Shown: positions 35,362 to 47,449 of the stretch, one piece after another
Layout of the letters: every line of letters starts with the position of its first letter
How positions within the stretch are numbered: the stretch's first letter is position 1
Assembly (NCBI RefSeq): GCF_050908995.1
Contig: NC_135133.1
Location: 10,830,001-10,894,000 of the forward strand
Length of the DNA: 64,000 nt
Direction of reading: 5' to 3'
Source of the DNA: Andrena cerasifolii
Taxonomy: Eukaryota; Arthropoda; Insecta; Hymenoptera; Andrenidae
Notes under the pieces: generated by a model
What the model was told of the DNA's origin: nothing
The model's input: the letters and a program-made list of their open reading frames with translations, nothing else
The model's database searches: none
Made by a program: the position numbers and the translations under genes

Positions 35362-37019
35362 GTCTTTCGCCTCCTCTCGGTCGTTTTGCCTGGCTGGAAA
35401 TCGTAGTCGCTCGACGCAACGCAGATGTTGGAATTAACCGGCGCGCGTACGCTCGCAGCCTTCGATTCGTACTCGTCCTTCTGAACCAGCTCTTCAACGA
35501 CGTCGCGACTCCGTACATTCGTTGCCCTTTATCTTAATCGTAGCTCGCGAACGGTTCACGACCGACGAGCCACGTTTGCGGAGGAACGAGCCGGTTGTCC
35601 ATATTTGTCGACGGAGAGTAACGCGCGCTACGCGAGCGCTCTTGCCGGGAGCCGCTCACAGAGTTTTCGATCGGCAATCGGATCTCGGTCATGATTCATT
35701 CGATTAGCAACGGAAGTTCCCCCTCTAGTTATCAGTAAATCGAGCGGCGCGAGTGGAAGGGTGGTAGGCAGAGATAACCGTATCCTGTTACCCGTGCGTT
35801 TTGCATGCGCCGCTTTAAAGAAATACCAGAAACGCAACCAAGTTCTGCGTAACGAAGAAAACCTCGATGCCGTAGAGGGGGAGGAGAGGATAGCGGTGGA
35901 TAGAAGGAGAGGTAGAGAGATAGCCTGTGGTTAGAGCAGCTCGCGTAGGCGTAAGAAACTTGCCTCTCTGGAAGTAAGAGGAGCGCCGCAACGTGCGAGC
36001 TGTATCGACGCCGCGCGCCGTTCAGGTACTGTTTTCGCATTTATTTAAAGCACAAGGACACCTAGTCGAGTCCAGGCTTTGCAGTCCGGTCGCAAAGTGC
36101 CAAGATGTGTCCTCGTCCGCGTAATCGAGTCGGGAGGCTAGAACGAGACGGAAAAGTCGACGGAGAAACGTAAAGTAAAGGAAAGACACGGGGGCCGCGT
36201 CTCGCCGCGCTGCTCCGCGTTCATTACGCGCCATTACTCGTAATAAATCGTCGCCGGTAATAGCCAGCCATCGAAATCCTTAATGATTAAGGATCAAACG
36301 ATATAATCGCGTTAATTGCCATTATCGACGCTGATCGCCACTACCGGCAGCTACTTATTTGCGCTGATTTCACCTGCGCTGCGCCCTCGACCTCTCTCTT
36401 CTCCTTCTCTTCTTCGAGTTTCACACGCCACGGTGTCGCCATTCCCCCCTTCGTTCGATAATTATCCTAAATCTTCCCCCGTCGGACTCTCGTCGCCGTT
36501 CATTCGGACGTCGATCCTTGGAAATCTCACGGACGAAATTATTCGACGACAGAACGGGTCGGTGTCAGCTGAACGGGAACAGCTGAGAGGGCAGTGTAGA
36601 GTGGGATACCTGCGATGGGCAATAACTTCCTGGGAAATGATGTCCCCGCGGTGAAGCGGTAACCCACGGATTACGGGGACGTCCACCTCGTTGTCAAACG
36701 ATCGCGTGTAGCGTGCACCACCGCGCCAAGTGCGCTCGTGTGTACGCGTGGGCGGCTACGAGTTTGTTTGTAAACCGCCTCTCCTCGATCAAGCCCTCCC
36801 CGGTCCCATTGCCCTCGGATCCGGTCCTTCGATCCTTTCAGGATTAAGATCATCCATGTAAAATCGCTCGGCGTAAATACGCAACGGAATAACGTGCCAC
36901 TTTGAATCGAAAGTTAGAGTAGGCCAATGTCTAAATGTCTATCTCGTAGCAATTCGTAGCGTTACAAAGAAAGTCGAGAATGGCAGCGGAATAGCGGTGG
37001 GTGGAAGTCAAATACAATC
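35362..37019. other. Non-coding DNA, nothing recognised
   Basis: Overlapping chance frames only. A pyrimidine-rich stretch lies at 36385-36445. Confidence 0.5.
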
Positions 37020-37400
37020 TGCAGAAAATTACCTTTTTTAAAAAAAGCTACAAAAAGGTGCGACAAGTTTTATTAATGTGCTATATTTACCTTTACAAAA
37101 ATTGCGCCAATTATAACAATGGCTATTTATAGAAACAAAAACTGTATTAAATAATATTAAGCAGATATATTTTTATTTTATTCAAAATACTTGGCGTTTC
37201 GAAACCCGAAAAAATGTTAATTGTTTTAGTTTTAATAATTTCCAATAACTCCGTTACGATCTAAAATACATCAACATATACGTATTAGCAACGCAAATTC
37301 GGGGCGCAAATTTGCATTGAAATATCTCAGCTCATAAGACACTTTTCTTGAGTAAATCAAACTCAAGCTATCCATTAAGACCGTTGAAAATCTAATCGGA
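37020..37400. mobile_element. AT-rich island, probable old transposon remnant
   Basis: Composition falls sharply to AT-rich with poly-A/T stretches, unlike both flanks, as in the other insertions of this window. I could not find terminal repeats, target duplications or a coding domain, so the class is unknown. It could also be a non-transposon AT-rich intergenic block. Confidence 0.35.
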
Positions 37401-38413
37401 TCAACCATTATTGAGATTCGATAATCGAAGGGTTCTTGATAGCGGGTCGTGGCGTAATATAGACACTCTTTGTCTCGCGTTGTCTACCGTGTCTCTTGAT
37501 AGGAATAGCACAAGCATCAAAGGGAAGACGATTCTTCGAGGCAGTTATCGCGAACGAAGTAGAGCCGTCGAAAGACAAGGCATACAGTTTTATTAATGGT
37601 CCGCCCGTGCGCATAAACACTTTACGTAAGGGTATTATCGATCCATAAATCGGGGCCTACACACACCGTCATCGCCCATCCCGTTCTATCAGCCGAACCA
37701 CCTATCGTCGATCATCGAGTCTATTGTAAACGTCCACGCAAGATAAGCAATGTTCGCGTATCGTTTTTCGTCGCACCCACTGGATTCCTCGCGCCCTCGT
37801 AATCCACGCGATCGTCCCCGGCCGACTTGATTGGCCACGCTCTGGCAAAAGAATGGGATCGTTGTTTTTCAAAGACGAACAACCCTGGACCGCGGAGGAA
37901 AGCAAAATGCTTTTAATTTTATCGGGGAATCTGCTGACGGTGTTTCGGCCCGGAAACATTTTAATTTGCATTTAATCCGGGCCGACGTGCAGGAGTTGGA
38001 GCGCGTACGCGTCTGGCTGGGCGCGGGCTCCTGTCGTCATTATCGTAACAGGATTGCAACAGTAATTCAAGAGGCGTATCCTCGAGCAGCGTGCCAACGT
38101 CAGACGCGCTGGAATCTCCCGTTTTCGATGTCGTGCGGGGACCCGTAGGCCGTAGGCGAGATCGATTTCTCCGCGAGGCGATCAGGAGGTTCTCGTCGAG
38201 GATAAAATCGTCCCCGGGCACGGGACACGCGCTCTTCCCGGAGCTGAAAGTGCGTGCTCGCGGCGCATTCTCGTTATAATTGCACGTCGCCTGGCTGAAA
38301 CGCGATCTGGATCGCGTGACCGTTTGCCTGGTAGCGTTGACGACGCGACGCGGAGGATGGCCCGGTGAAGCTGCTGGGTGTTGCGGGTTGCGGCCACTTG
38401 GTAGCCGGTGCCT
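37401..38413. other. Non-coding DNA, nothing recognised
   Basis: No exon with splice signals, RNA gene or repeat family identified. Confidence 0.5.
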
Positions 38414-38448
38414 GGTTCCCGGTTCCCGGTTCCCGGTTCCCGGTTCCC
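38414..38448. repeat. (GGTTCCC)5 minisatellite
   Basis: Five perfect 7-base units, followed by a G5 run. Confidence 0.93.
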
Positions 38449-41400
38449 GGGGGCAGCTCGTCATTAGCGGCCACGATTAATAGGATGACAGTGGCTCGCG
38501 AACTCTTAGAGCGACGTAAACTCCTCGTTGATTAATAACCCTCGGGGAACAACGTCTACCGGCGCGGCGGGCGAGCGTAGCTGTCGCTGCTTCGCACGAA
38601 CACTCCTCTCAGCTTTCAGCCGAAGCAACGGAACGCGCGCGCGACCTACGCGCGACAACGTGGCAATAGTCGCGAATACTTGAAGAGGATGCTGAATTTC
38701 ACAGCGAGGTACAGAGTCACCGGGGCAGAATCCGATAGACGGGAAAGCGTTAATGCGTTCATTGGCAGAGCGTCGGCGTCGGCGTCGTTTGCAACGGGGT
38801 TACCTCCCAGCGACTCCATTACCCCCTAGAATTACATAGAACCCGAAATAGCGGTGCATCTGTGTGGTGTTTGTAACAACGCACTATCAAGCAAGCTGAT
38901 TAACATCGGCAGGCAGACAGGCACCCCGCGAAAGCGCGCACAAGGTCGGCATACCTATCCACCGGCATAGGAAGCGCAGAGGGGGTTGGTTCCCGCCACC
39001 GCGCCCCTGTGATGGGTGTTGCGCGTAGAACGCGGCATAAATATGTAAGAGCTACCCCCCTCGGGCCGTCAGCCCCCTTTGGTACCCCGTCCCTCTTCTT
39101 CCTGTTTCGCACCCCCTGCCCACCTCTCCTTGCCCAGACCTTGCGCAACCCCCGTGAGAGAGGCGTGGGTGACGTCAGAGAGCCACGTCACTGGCTGCGT
39201 GCAACGTCAGTGATCGAAGCCAGCTGAACGGACTGTGTCAGAACGAAACCCCTGAAACTTGGTCGGTCGTTCGTTCGGTTCGGTCGTTGCCTTGCATGTA
39301 TTCATGAGATACTGTAGTAGCGATCTGGAGGCACTGCTAGAATCAATCCTCGCGTACAAGCGTCACGGCGCCACGGGGCTTTCTTTTTCGCGCCCATCGC
39401 TTGGTCCACAGATTTATTTGCTAGCTAAAAGAAATTTTCGTAGCTCTGCGACCTTCTCGAAGAATTGTTACTAAATAGAGGTAGGTACACAGACGCTTTC
39501 GATTTGTCTTTGCATGTTTCGCATTTGTTGAGTCGAAATTTCCTGTTCGCTCGACATCCGCCCGTTGGCACCGAAGAGAAAAGATCGATCCGCGGGTCGA
39601 TCGGGGAGGTTTCGTGCCATCCACTTGAATGGTGGAGAGGAAAGGAAGAGGAAGAGGACGGGGCAAGGAAAGGTGCTCATTGTGATGAAGCATGAGTCTG
39701 ACCTAGTCGGGTAGTGGGGCAGGTCGCAGCGGATGATACATACATATTTATGTCGTGCACCGCGTACCTCCACCACCGCCGGCGCCTCCACCGTACTACC
39801 ATCCGACCAACCAACCAACCAACCAACCAACCCACCAACCCCTCCCTGTCTCTTTCTCTTTCGCCCAAACACTCTCACTCTCGTTTCCTCTCCTTTTCTC
39901 TTTGGCTGTTCTTCGTCCGCCTCGCGCCCGCTTCGTGCTACCCCTCGCGCTGCCGGTGTGGAAGACCAGGCAGGAAAGCAGGAAGCCAGCCAGGGTGCCA
40001 TTGGCCTTCGCTCGGTCTGGGTTGCTAATCAGGACGCGAAGGCGAAGGTGCGCATCCTGAGCACGCGCCGTTTCCACGTTGCTGTTGAAAAGCACCACGA
40101 GGATGCCACGTGAGACGAAAGCGTGAGGATTCCTCGCGAAAGTGGAACGCGAAACGGGCCGCGCTCGCACTTCCAACCCGCTGTACGGTTCACGGTTACC
40201 CAAACTTTCGCCACGCGCCTCCGTGTCATTTGCCCCCCATGAAAACGAATGCCACTAATTTATTAGAGCCCGTTGCAAACTTGCCCGACTTCGGAGAAAC
40301 GTAATAGCGGGAGCTTGAACAGGAGCCTTCACGCTGCCCGTAGGAGACACGATTCCCCCGGAGGGACACTGATTCGTTTTATTCGACAGGTACGATAAAT
40401 GATCACCGATCTACCGACGGATAATCCCCGAGACATTACGGATAATGGTTGGTGCGTTCAAGCGCGATATCATCCGCAATAGTCGCGGGTCGCGAGTAAA
40501 CGAGCCCGTGACAAAGGCGCGTTTCACGCGCAGCAATGGTCTTTAGCTGGAAGGCAGAGCCGGTACCGGTCGGTCTTAAGGTGACGGACAGGCGACTCGC
40601 GCATTTGCATACTCGACGATGCACGCGCGAGCTTGCATCGACAGGTACCGCATCGGCGGCGGCGTGGCGCGTAAGGAACGATTACCGCGCGCTCCGGAGT
40701 CCGGATGCCGGTTCATCCTCGTGCGACAAAATGATGCGCGTCTCACGCCACTCGTCGTACGCTTCGATTTCTCTTGTTTTCCCTTGCTCGCGTGCGACAG
40801 AAACACGGAATCCCCTTGGTAATCTTCCCTCGCAGCTTGCCCCTCTGCCCCGACGAACCTTCTTCCGAGTACTTTAACCACTGGAAACCGAACCATCGGT
40901 CTTATTTTCTAAATTTATTGCTCGCACGGCTGTTATTAAACAGACTGCTCCCGATTGGTCGCTCGATCGTCCTTTGTGGTTTGTTGGAAAGCTTCTCCTT
41001 GGTCGTTTAGCGACCGGGCAAAAAAAGAATCACTTAGCCGGGAGTAGAGATTGCTCGCGAAGGCCGGGGCGACAGGACTCGGTCGCGCACCGACGTAATT
41101 ACAGACCCGTTAATCGACGATAATAAAAGCTTATGCCGGATTTGTGTGAATTTACGAGGAACAGCGATGCTCGGGACTCGCGCGTTCACGGCGAAAGGGA
41201 AGAACACGAAGAAGAGGCGGTTGGTCGAGGGTGTAGGGGGGGATGCCAGGCGGAGGCGCGCGTCGTCACGGATTACCCAGGATGCGCGTGTCTTCCCTTT
41301 GCCAGCTCTCGTCCATCCCGATGGAAATCGCCCAAGAAAAAAACACGTACCGTCGGTTACATAAAGGTTCGTGCGACCGGTCTGTCGCTTACGCCGCGTA

Positions 41401-41789
41401 CCTGGCAATGAGATCCCCGGGATTCGTCCGGAGATCGAGTGATAGGGATGCGCTTCCTCCAGCACGATTAAGAAAACCTCTTGTCGAACATACCTACGGG
41501 TAGGTATAGTCCGTGAGAATAAGCGTGTGGAATCCTTTGAGCGCTCGCGACGCGACAGTGTGTACGTAGGTATGGAACAGAATCGATGCGCTCCCTCGAA
41601 AACGGCCGAGGAATTTCCCTTGTCTCCTTGGAGGGTGGTTCGGCGTCCTCGGCGACACGAGCGCGGTGCATCGGAAGTAGCGTGTTAACGGGTCGAGTGT
41701 CTTCGCAAGTAGGGGTTAATTAAGAAGGAGAGCGCGGACGGAAGATTCGAGTCGCTGGTCGCTAGTTGGATTGCACCGCAGCGTAGTTA
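38449..41789. other. Non-coding DNA with a (CCAA)n repeat
   Basis: Holds a (CCAA)6 run at 39807-39830 continuing imperfectly to 39840, plus pyrimidine-rich patches near 39060-39130 and 39840-39910. No gene or RNA gene recognised. Confidence 0.5.
39807..39840. repeat. (CCAA)n microsatellite
   Basis: Six perfect CCAA units followed by an imperfect continuation. The shadow frames give PTNQ-type runs that are not protein evidence. Confidence 0.93.
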
Positions 41790-41821
41790 TTAGGTCATTC
41801 CATAAGTAATGCGGTATTTCG
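41790..41821. mobile_element. Solitary mariner-like transposon terminus
   Basis: After a TA dinucleotide at 41788-41789 the sequence begins TTAGGTCATTCCATAAGTAA and runs on as TGCGGTATTTC. This resembles terminal inverted repeats of insect mariner elements, which insert at TA and often start TTAGGT followed by CATAAGTAAT-like sequence. I found no inverted partner nearby and no transposase fragment, so this would be a lone end or a very deleted copy. The match is from pattern memory and not from a search. Confidence 0.45.
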
Positions 41822-44746
41822 AGGGTCGTGTGGTAATTGGGGGCGCTTTTATCCGACTTGAGGCCTAACACGGATTCGTTAACCGCGGCAACCATCGAAG
41901 ACACAAAACAAGCCGCAACGCTGCGAAAAGACGAGGGTCGGACGTCGCCCTAGCTGCTCCCGGCAGCGGCTTCGCAAACATTTCAAAAGTGCTGATACGC
42001 TGCAAATCCGCCCTCCGACATCCGCCCACGGAGATACCGCGGGTCATCGAGTACAATTGAACTTTGAAGATTTCGCGCAGTCCCCTAATAACAATGAGAT
42101 TCGGAGCGACCGAGTTGAGTAGTCCGGCGGGAGCGGGAAGGGTAGTGGGGTGCACTCCCGATCCCATCGATGCGATCGAGCGTCGTGACTGGTTACGCTC
42201 GATTTCCAGCGGGATCGAGCTACAGCCTTCCTCGAAATTAGAATTTCCTCGTCCGAAATTCCAGCCTCTGTCGCTCCTGCTTTATTTCGAAGGAGCAGGT
42301 GCGAGCGGTAAGTCAAGAAAACTTGGAAAATGAATGGGGGTTGAATATCGCGAGCGGGAAAGGCTCTCGAAGGTCGACGCGGGGATTTTTGTTAGGCGGT
42401 GTTATTGAACGACGGGAGGTGCGCGGAGCTAACACGGAGTTTCCCTCGGAGCTTCGGAAGGTATGGGTGTATGTACTCGAGGCAGAGCCAGGAGGAAAGC
42501 CAGGAAGCGGAGAAACGACGAGAGAGAGGACGAGAGGGAGCCGAGCGTGAAGAACGCGAACCGGGTAAAGCGCTCGGCTGCAATTTTTCTCGCTACATAC
42601 GTGACGGGAGTAGAAACGAGTCGGGAAAGGAGCAGATACGGGAAAAGGGCGCAGAGCGGGAGGAAAAAAAGTCGCCTGCGAATTTCCGGCCATCGCGACG
42701 ATGACCAGTCTGATGGCTCCGAACCGGATTATTCGCGTGGGATTTTTCAGCTTTGAAAATCATTGCTAGGTATTTCGCTTTCCGTGCCGCTCAACGTCCA
42801 CGATCCCGACGCACAAATGTTTCCGCAGATTGGAATACATTGGGAAGAACAGAGTCGCGCGAGACGGATGGGACAGATCTGTTAAATCTCAGACAGACGG
42901 CGCAATCTTAGCCGAGACGGGAAAGGGGGATGGATTTCCGCGAGGAGAAGCGTCAGGAGTAAATCAGACACTATCGGAATCCGTATTAGATCAGTAAGCC
43001 TGATTCGCATTGACACGTATCGTGCCTCTGGGGCGGAAAATATGATTGCTTCGTCTCCGTTGTCTAGGTGGGTAAGCATCGGGGAGGACGAGGATGGGAT
43101 TAATGCCACCCTCGGGAATCCACGTGGCTTTCCCACCTTCGACGCGCTTGCTCTCTCCTCCGCCTTACGTCTCGCAATTTTATACCTCGCAGTTTTAAGA
43201 CTGGCGTACCTTTTACGGAGATTAGTCCTGCTTCGTTCGAGTTACATTGGCGCCAGTTCTTCTGGTACAGAGAGCTGTACGTTGAAAATCCTGTCGAAAG
43301 CAATGATTTTTATCGGTGACTCAACCCCTTCTGGAAAATCAATAGCCCTGGGCCAAGTCGAACGATCCGTCAGCCTTCTGGAGATAAATAAATCAATCCA
43401 GCATGGACTATCTCGACATCGCTGCGGACGATTTAGCCTACGGTACCCTCTGGCGGGGGCTGCTTCCGGCTAATCTGTTGGCAAAACAACGTCGGGGTCC
43501 CGATAAAGGAAACACGTGCGATTTATATAAAAGTTGGACAATCGATCGGGTGTCAGCCATGGAATAGGAGCAATGGAAAGTTATCGGGATCGATAAAAAG
43601 TCTCGCAATAAGCTATCGATATGGCGGCAACGTCGTTTTATTGTGTCACGTGCGAAGCCACGCCGAGCAACCCCTCCGCGTCTATATATCAGTCGCGTCA
43701 GAGGGGAGACGTCGATATCCCCCGATCAATCATTAATAAGGCCTGAAACCCCAAATACATAAGGAGGGCGAGGCGCCTCTCTCTCCCTCGCTTTCTCTTT
43801 GACGCGGTGCGACGCGACGCGACGCGCTGCCAAACAACCGGCAACTGCTCCGTGCCGCCACGAATTGATGGAATTTTATATTTTCCTTGCGTGATTTCTT
43901 ATCCCCGTTTCCACGGACCGTCACGTTTTCGGTTTTGCTCGACGCCCGCGCCCGCCCGTCCGCCCGCCTCGCCGGAGAGAGCGAGTGACTTTACGCCGCA
44001 CCGCCGCGATTTATAGCGTCGAGCATCGCAACACGGTTTTGAACTTATCGCCGAACAACGCTATTCCACAGCGATCTTTTTCTTTTAACGGTACAGTCGA
44101 TCCTTTTATCGCCCCCCCCCGTCTATTCTCTCCAAACGAAATCTATCTACCTATTGGAATCGATTCGAGCACTCGATTCATTGTTGCTTTCAGTAGCGTA
44201 CCCAGCACCCGGTGCCCGGTAAGTCGCGGCGGAAAATACTCCAAATACGTCCATTTACGCGGCGAGGGATATCAATAAATCCTCGATTCGAATGCGAACG
44301 TAGTCAGACGTGTTTGGACGTGATTGTGATTTTCAAATTTCTGCGTATCCCACGCATTTCGTCGGCCACCCCTGTCGTTTCCAGCGGATTCCCTGGGGGA
44401 GACACGGGGGTTGGTTACGATCCAGAAACGAGTAGATATCGAGTTGCGGTTTAAAACTCGTCGTTTCTCTCTCCCTTGTCTCTTCTCGATCGGCAACGAC
44501 CCCATCAGGAACTCGGGATTCAGCAGGCTGATCAGCAGAAATGCGCAGCCCTTGCCTTCACTTGCACTCACGAGAGCCACCCTCGAGTACGAGTCGATGT
44601 CTTTACAGTCGATGACTACCCTCTTGTTGCCGGCGAACCGGGAACGGGGGAGGGACGATGACAGCGGAAACTAGAATTCGCTTTTTGACATTCGTAACTT
44701 CCCCCTTCCCGATGATCGCGAGAGGAGATTCGTGGGTTGGATACAT
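41822..44746. other. Non-coding DNA with a weak promoter-like site
   Basis: A GCGAC-type repeat lies at 43801-43826. Purine-rich sequence lies at 42480-42680. A weak TATA plus initiator arrangement at 43524 is listed separately. No gene recognised. Confidence 0.45.
43524..43558 (+). promoter_or_regulatory. Core-promoter-like TATA box and initiator
   Basis: TATATAAAAG at 43524-43533 is followed by TCAGCC at 43553-43558, with the initiator A at 43555. The TATAAAAG start is 29 bases upstream of that A, close to the usual insect spacing. The downstream ATG at 43559 meets a TAG after one codon, and no coding exon follows nearby. TATA-like strings are common by chance, so this is weak. Confidence 0.2.
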
Positions 44747-45720
44747 CCCCGTTTATTTGTAAACGGACCGAAGCCCTCTTTACATAAATGTTTACAAAGG
44801 AAAAAGAACTTTACCTAATATAACAAAAGATAGACATGCTAAATTTAAGTGGTTGTAGTCCTGCTCTAGATCTCAATGCGCGTTCAGGTGCGTAGAAATT
44901 GATTTGCATAAAAAGAGAGGGACAATCAATATGGTTATTGATTAAATTAAAAATAAAGAAATGGTCGGATATTCCTCTACGCGCAGCTAATGTTGCGAGC
45001 TTGACTGTGTGTAATATCGTAGAGTAATCATGATCGAATATTGACATAGGGTTATATGAACAGAATCTGAGAAATTTATGTTGCACTCTCTCAAGCATGA
45101 TTTCGTGATTAAAGCGTTTCAAGGGACGAACAAGGGTAATATATAGCAATCTTAGTGTGTGAATTCAATGAAAATCATTGGAAAAACGTAGTATGAAACC
45201 AAGTGTTCTTGAAGCCGAGTTAACAATATAAGAAATATGGTTGGAAAAGTCGAAAGTTGAGGAGAAATGAATACCTAAGTCCTTAACTTCACTTATTCAG
45301 GAGAGAATATCGTAATTGAGACGGTAAGGATATAGGAAGGATTCAGAACAACGGGAGGACCGCATAACATGGGATTTTTCAATATTGAGATCCATACCAT
45401 TCCTGTTATACCAGTCGCAAAAACGATCTAGGTCTGCCTGTAATCTGGAAGCATCATCAATGGATGCGATGCTTCTGAAGATTTTGAAATCATCAGCGAA
45501 TAGGAGGAACTTATAATATTGGAAAATGGTAGTTAAGTCATTTTTGAAAATTATGAATAGTAGAGGACCTAGGTGGGAGCCTTGAGGTACACCAGATAAA
45601 ACGCGAATCGGAGATGATAGGCCACTACGTATACGTATAATTTGAAAACGATCAGTATAGATTACCCTTGCAGTCCAAAGCTGACAGCTTCTGAATTAAA
45701 AGAGAATTATTTACATTATT
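44747..45720 (-). mobile_element. 5'-truncated Jockey/CR1-like LINE, inactive
   Basis: On the minus strand the sequence encodes the end of a non-LTR retrotransposon reverse transcriptase. Motif GVPQGSHLGPLLF lies at 45593-45555 and the catalytic FADD motif (FADDFKIF) at 45500-45477. After it come the thumb region and the conserved carboxy-terminal part (ERVQHKFLRF), ending in a stop at 44811-44813. In-frame stop codons occur at 45297-45299 and 45165-45167, so the copy cannot make an intact enzyme. Everything before the RT palm is missing: no endonuclease and no ORF1. A short 3' tail with AATAAA-like sequence ends near 44747. The AT-rich composition contrasts with the flanks. Confidence 0.9.
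44811..45690 (-). pseudogene. Reverse transcriptase remnant
   Basis: This is the decayed coding part of the LINE. The frame can be followed from about 45690, with a fingers/palm remnant TDRFQIIRIRSG, through GVPQGSHLGPLLF and FADD to the terminal stop. It is interrupted by two TGA codons. The two aspartates of the catalytic FADD box are still present. The order of motifs fits the Jockey/CR1 group of LINE reverse transcriptases; the exact clade needs an alignment. Confidence 0.88.
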
Positions 45721-47208
45721 CTCTATCGTTATTATAGTTTCCGTGAACGGTCACTGGAAATTCTTCAAGTTGTCGCGAGGAACGAGGGAAAAGGTTTTCT
45801 ATATAAGGATCGTTTGTCTCCCAAGACGGTGAACAAATGGATTTCTCATTAGGCGCCTGTTTCTCGAGCAAAACGATGAATCGATGATTTCCTCGCCACC
45901 CCAAGGTCTTCTCTGTCCCTTGTATTATTTCCCATAGTTTCATAGTGGGTGACCGTGCGTTGTCCCGATTAAAAGCAACGGCGTGGTGCATGTAGAAGGA
46001 GGTTAAAATATCGCAGCGAGAGAGCGCGCGGGTCCCACTCGGGCACGGCGAAGAATAATGCACGCCACAGAAGCAAAGTCACACCTGATAGGCATGACTA
46101 TAAACATCCTAAAGGAAGACAAACGCGCGCTCGATACTGCGAGGTAGAACGTTGCATCATTGATGCGGTCTATTCCCCAAACGACGGTACATCCGGCGCT
46201 AAGGTCGTGGTTTATCTGGCAATAACTGTGAAATATCTGTGCCGCCGATGCACCGTGTCGTGGCTGATTGGCGCGAACCGTTGCACCGCGGTAAATCTCG
46301 CTCTCCTCCTCGTCGTTCCCTCTCGTTTCCTCCCCTCTTGTTCAGATCGGTGCTTTATAGACCTCGGCTTTGGAGCTGTGGCTTGGCGCCGTCGACGCCA
46401 CCGCCGCTTTAGAAACGGCGCAAGATTGTTTCAAAGTCGTTGCTATCGTTCGTAGTAAATCACCGAGGGAATCGTGTTGAAAAGGGGGCACGAATCGAAC
46501 CGATGTCGATCGAAGGATCGCGAGAGGGCCTGATCCGCTCCCGTTCGCCACGGCGAAGCGGGTCGGGCCCTCCTGGTCCGCGCGATGGTAGCCGGAGAAA
46601 GAGGGAAAGAGAGAAAGAAGCTGAGATCGTGGCGGCCCTATAAGGGCCAGACGGCGGCTATAAGACCCTTGGGCAGTAACAATGCGGCCTGCGCTCGGCT
46701 CCGCGGTGTCTCGTAAATATAAATGATGCCGCGACGCGGTTATAGCCGTGCTACCGTGTGCAACCCTCTGTGCGTATACGCGTACGGACATAAAACGCCC
46801 GGTGCGTAGACGAGCTTCTTCTTCGCTTCCTCCCCTTTTCTCGCCTCTCCTGCTCTCCTCGAGATTCATTTCCCGCCACTTTGAGCACGCATCGCCAGTC
46901 GATCCTGCCGCTCCGCAGCTTTTGTTTTGGCACTCCTCCTTTTTCCTCGACGTCCGATAGATCTCCAAGATTCCACCGACCCTTAAACGCGGTTCAGGAA
47001 GAACTGTCTTGTAAAGAGCACGGCGATGGGATAGCGCGCGTAAGTGGAGAGCCAAGCCGTGGGCGGTTGGCCGCGTTGAAAGTCACGAGGTCGGGCCGAA
47101 AGACGAGTATCACTCCGGAGCGAAGAAGCAGGGTATAGGAAGAAAAGTGGACACTAGCGTTCGATCGGATCGGTTCTCGTAGGTGTTCATCTCGGCTTTG
47201 GTATACTT
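45721..47208. other. Non-coding DNA with a long chance frame
   Basis: The longest open frame in the window (237 codons, minus, 46342-47055) lies here. It begins at a TTG, has no domain and has a low-complexity charged middle. Judged to be chance. No RNA gene recognised. Confidence 0.5.
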
Positions 47209-47449
47209 GGAGGAAGGAACTGGAAGGAAAAGGGGAATGAGAAAGAGGGAAGACAGAGGCGAGGGCGGAGGTGGAGGTTAAAAGTGGCGTTAGAATGCAG
47301 TTGCGGGTAAGGGGGAAAGAGAGTCGGAGGGAAGGAGAGAAGGAGAGAAGGAGAGAAGGAGAGAAAGGCAGATAAGGTGGAAGGTGCTGGGAGGCGGAGA
47401 AGAAAGATCGAGGACGAGGGCGAAGGGAAAAGAGGGCGGGGACGGTCCA
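47209..47449 (+). repeat. Polypurine tract with (GAAGGAGA)n core
   Basis: About 240 bases almost wholly G and A on plus. Its core, 47331-47362, is four perfect 8-base GAAGGAGA units. Such tracts can form triplex DNA. No gene is associated. Confidence 0.88.

Noticed and set aside
46483..46560. tRNA B-box-like CGAATCGAACC on minus
   Set aside because: The T-stem arms do not pair and no A box is found at the right distance.
46342..47055. Longest open frame in the window, 237 codons on minus
   Set aside because: It starts at TTG, has no recognisable domain, has charged low-complexity stretches, and is near the length expected by chance in low-stop GC-balanced DNA.
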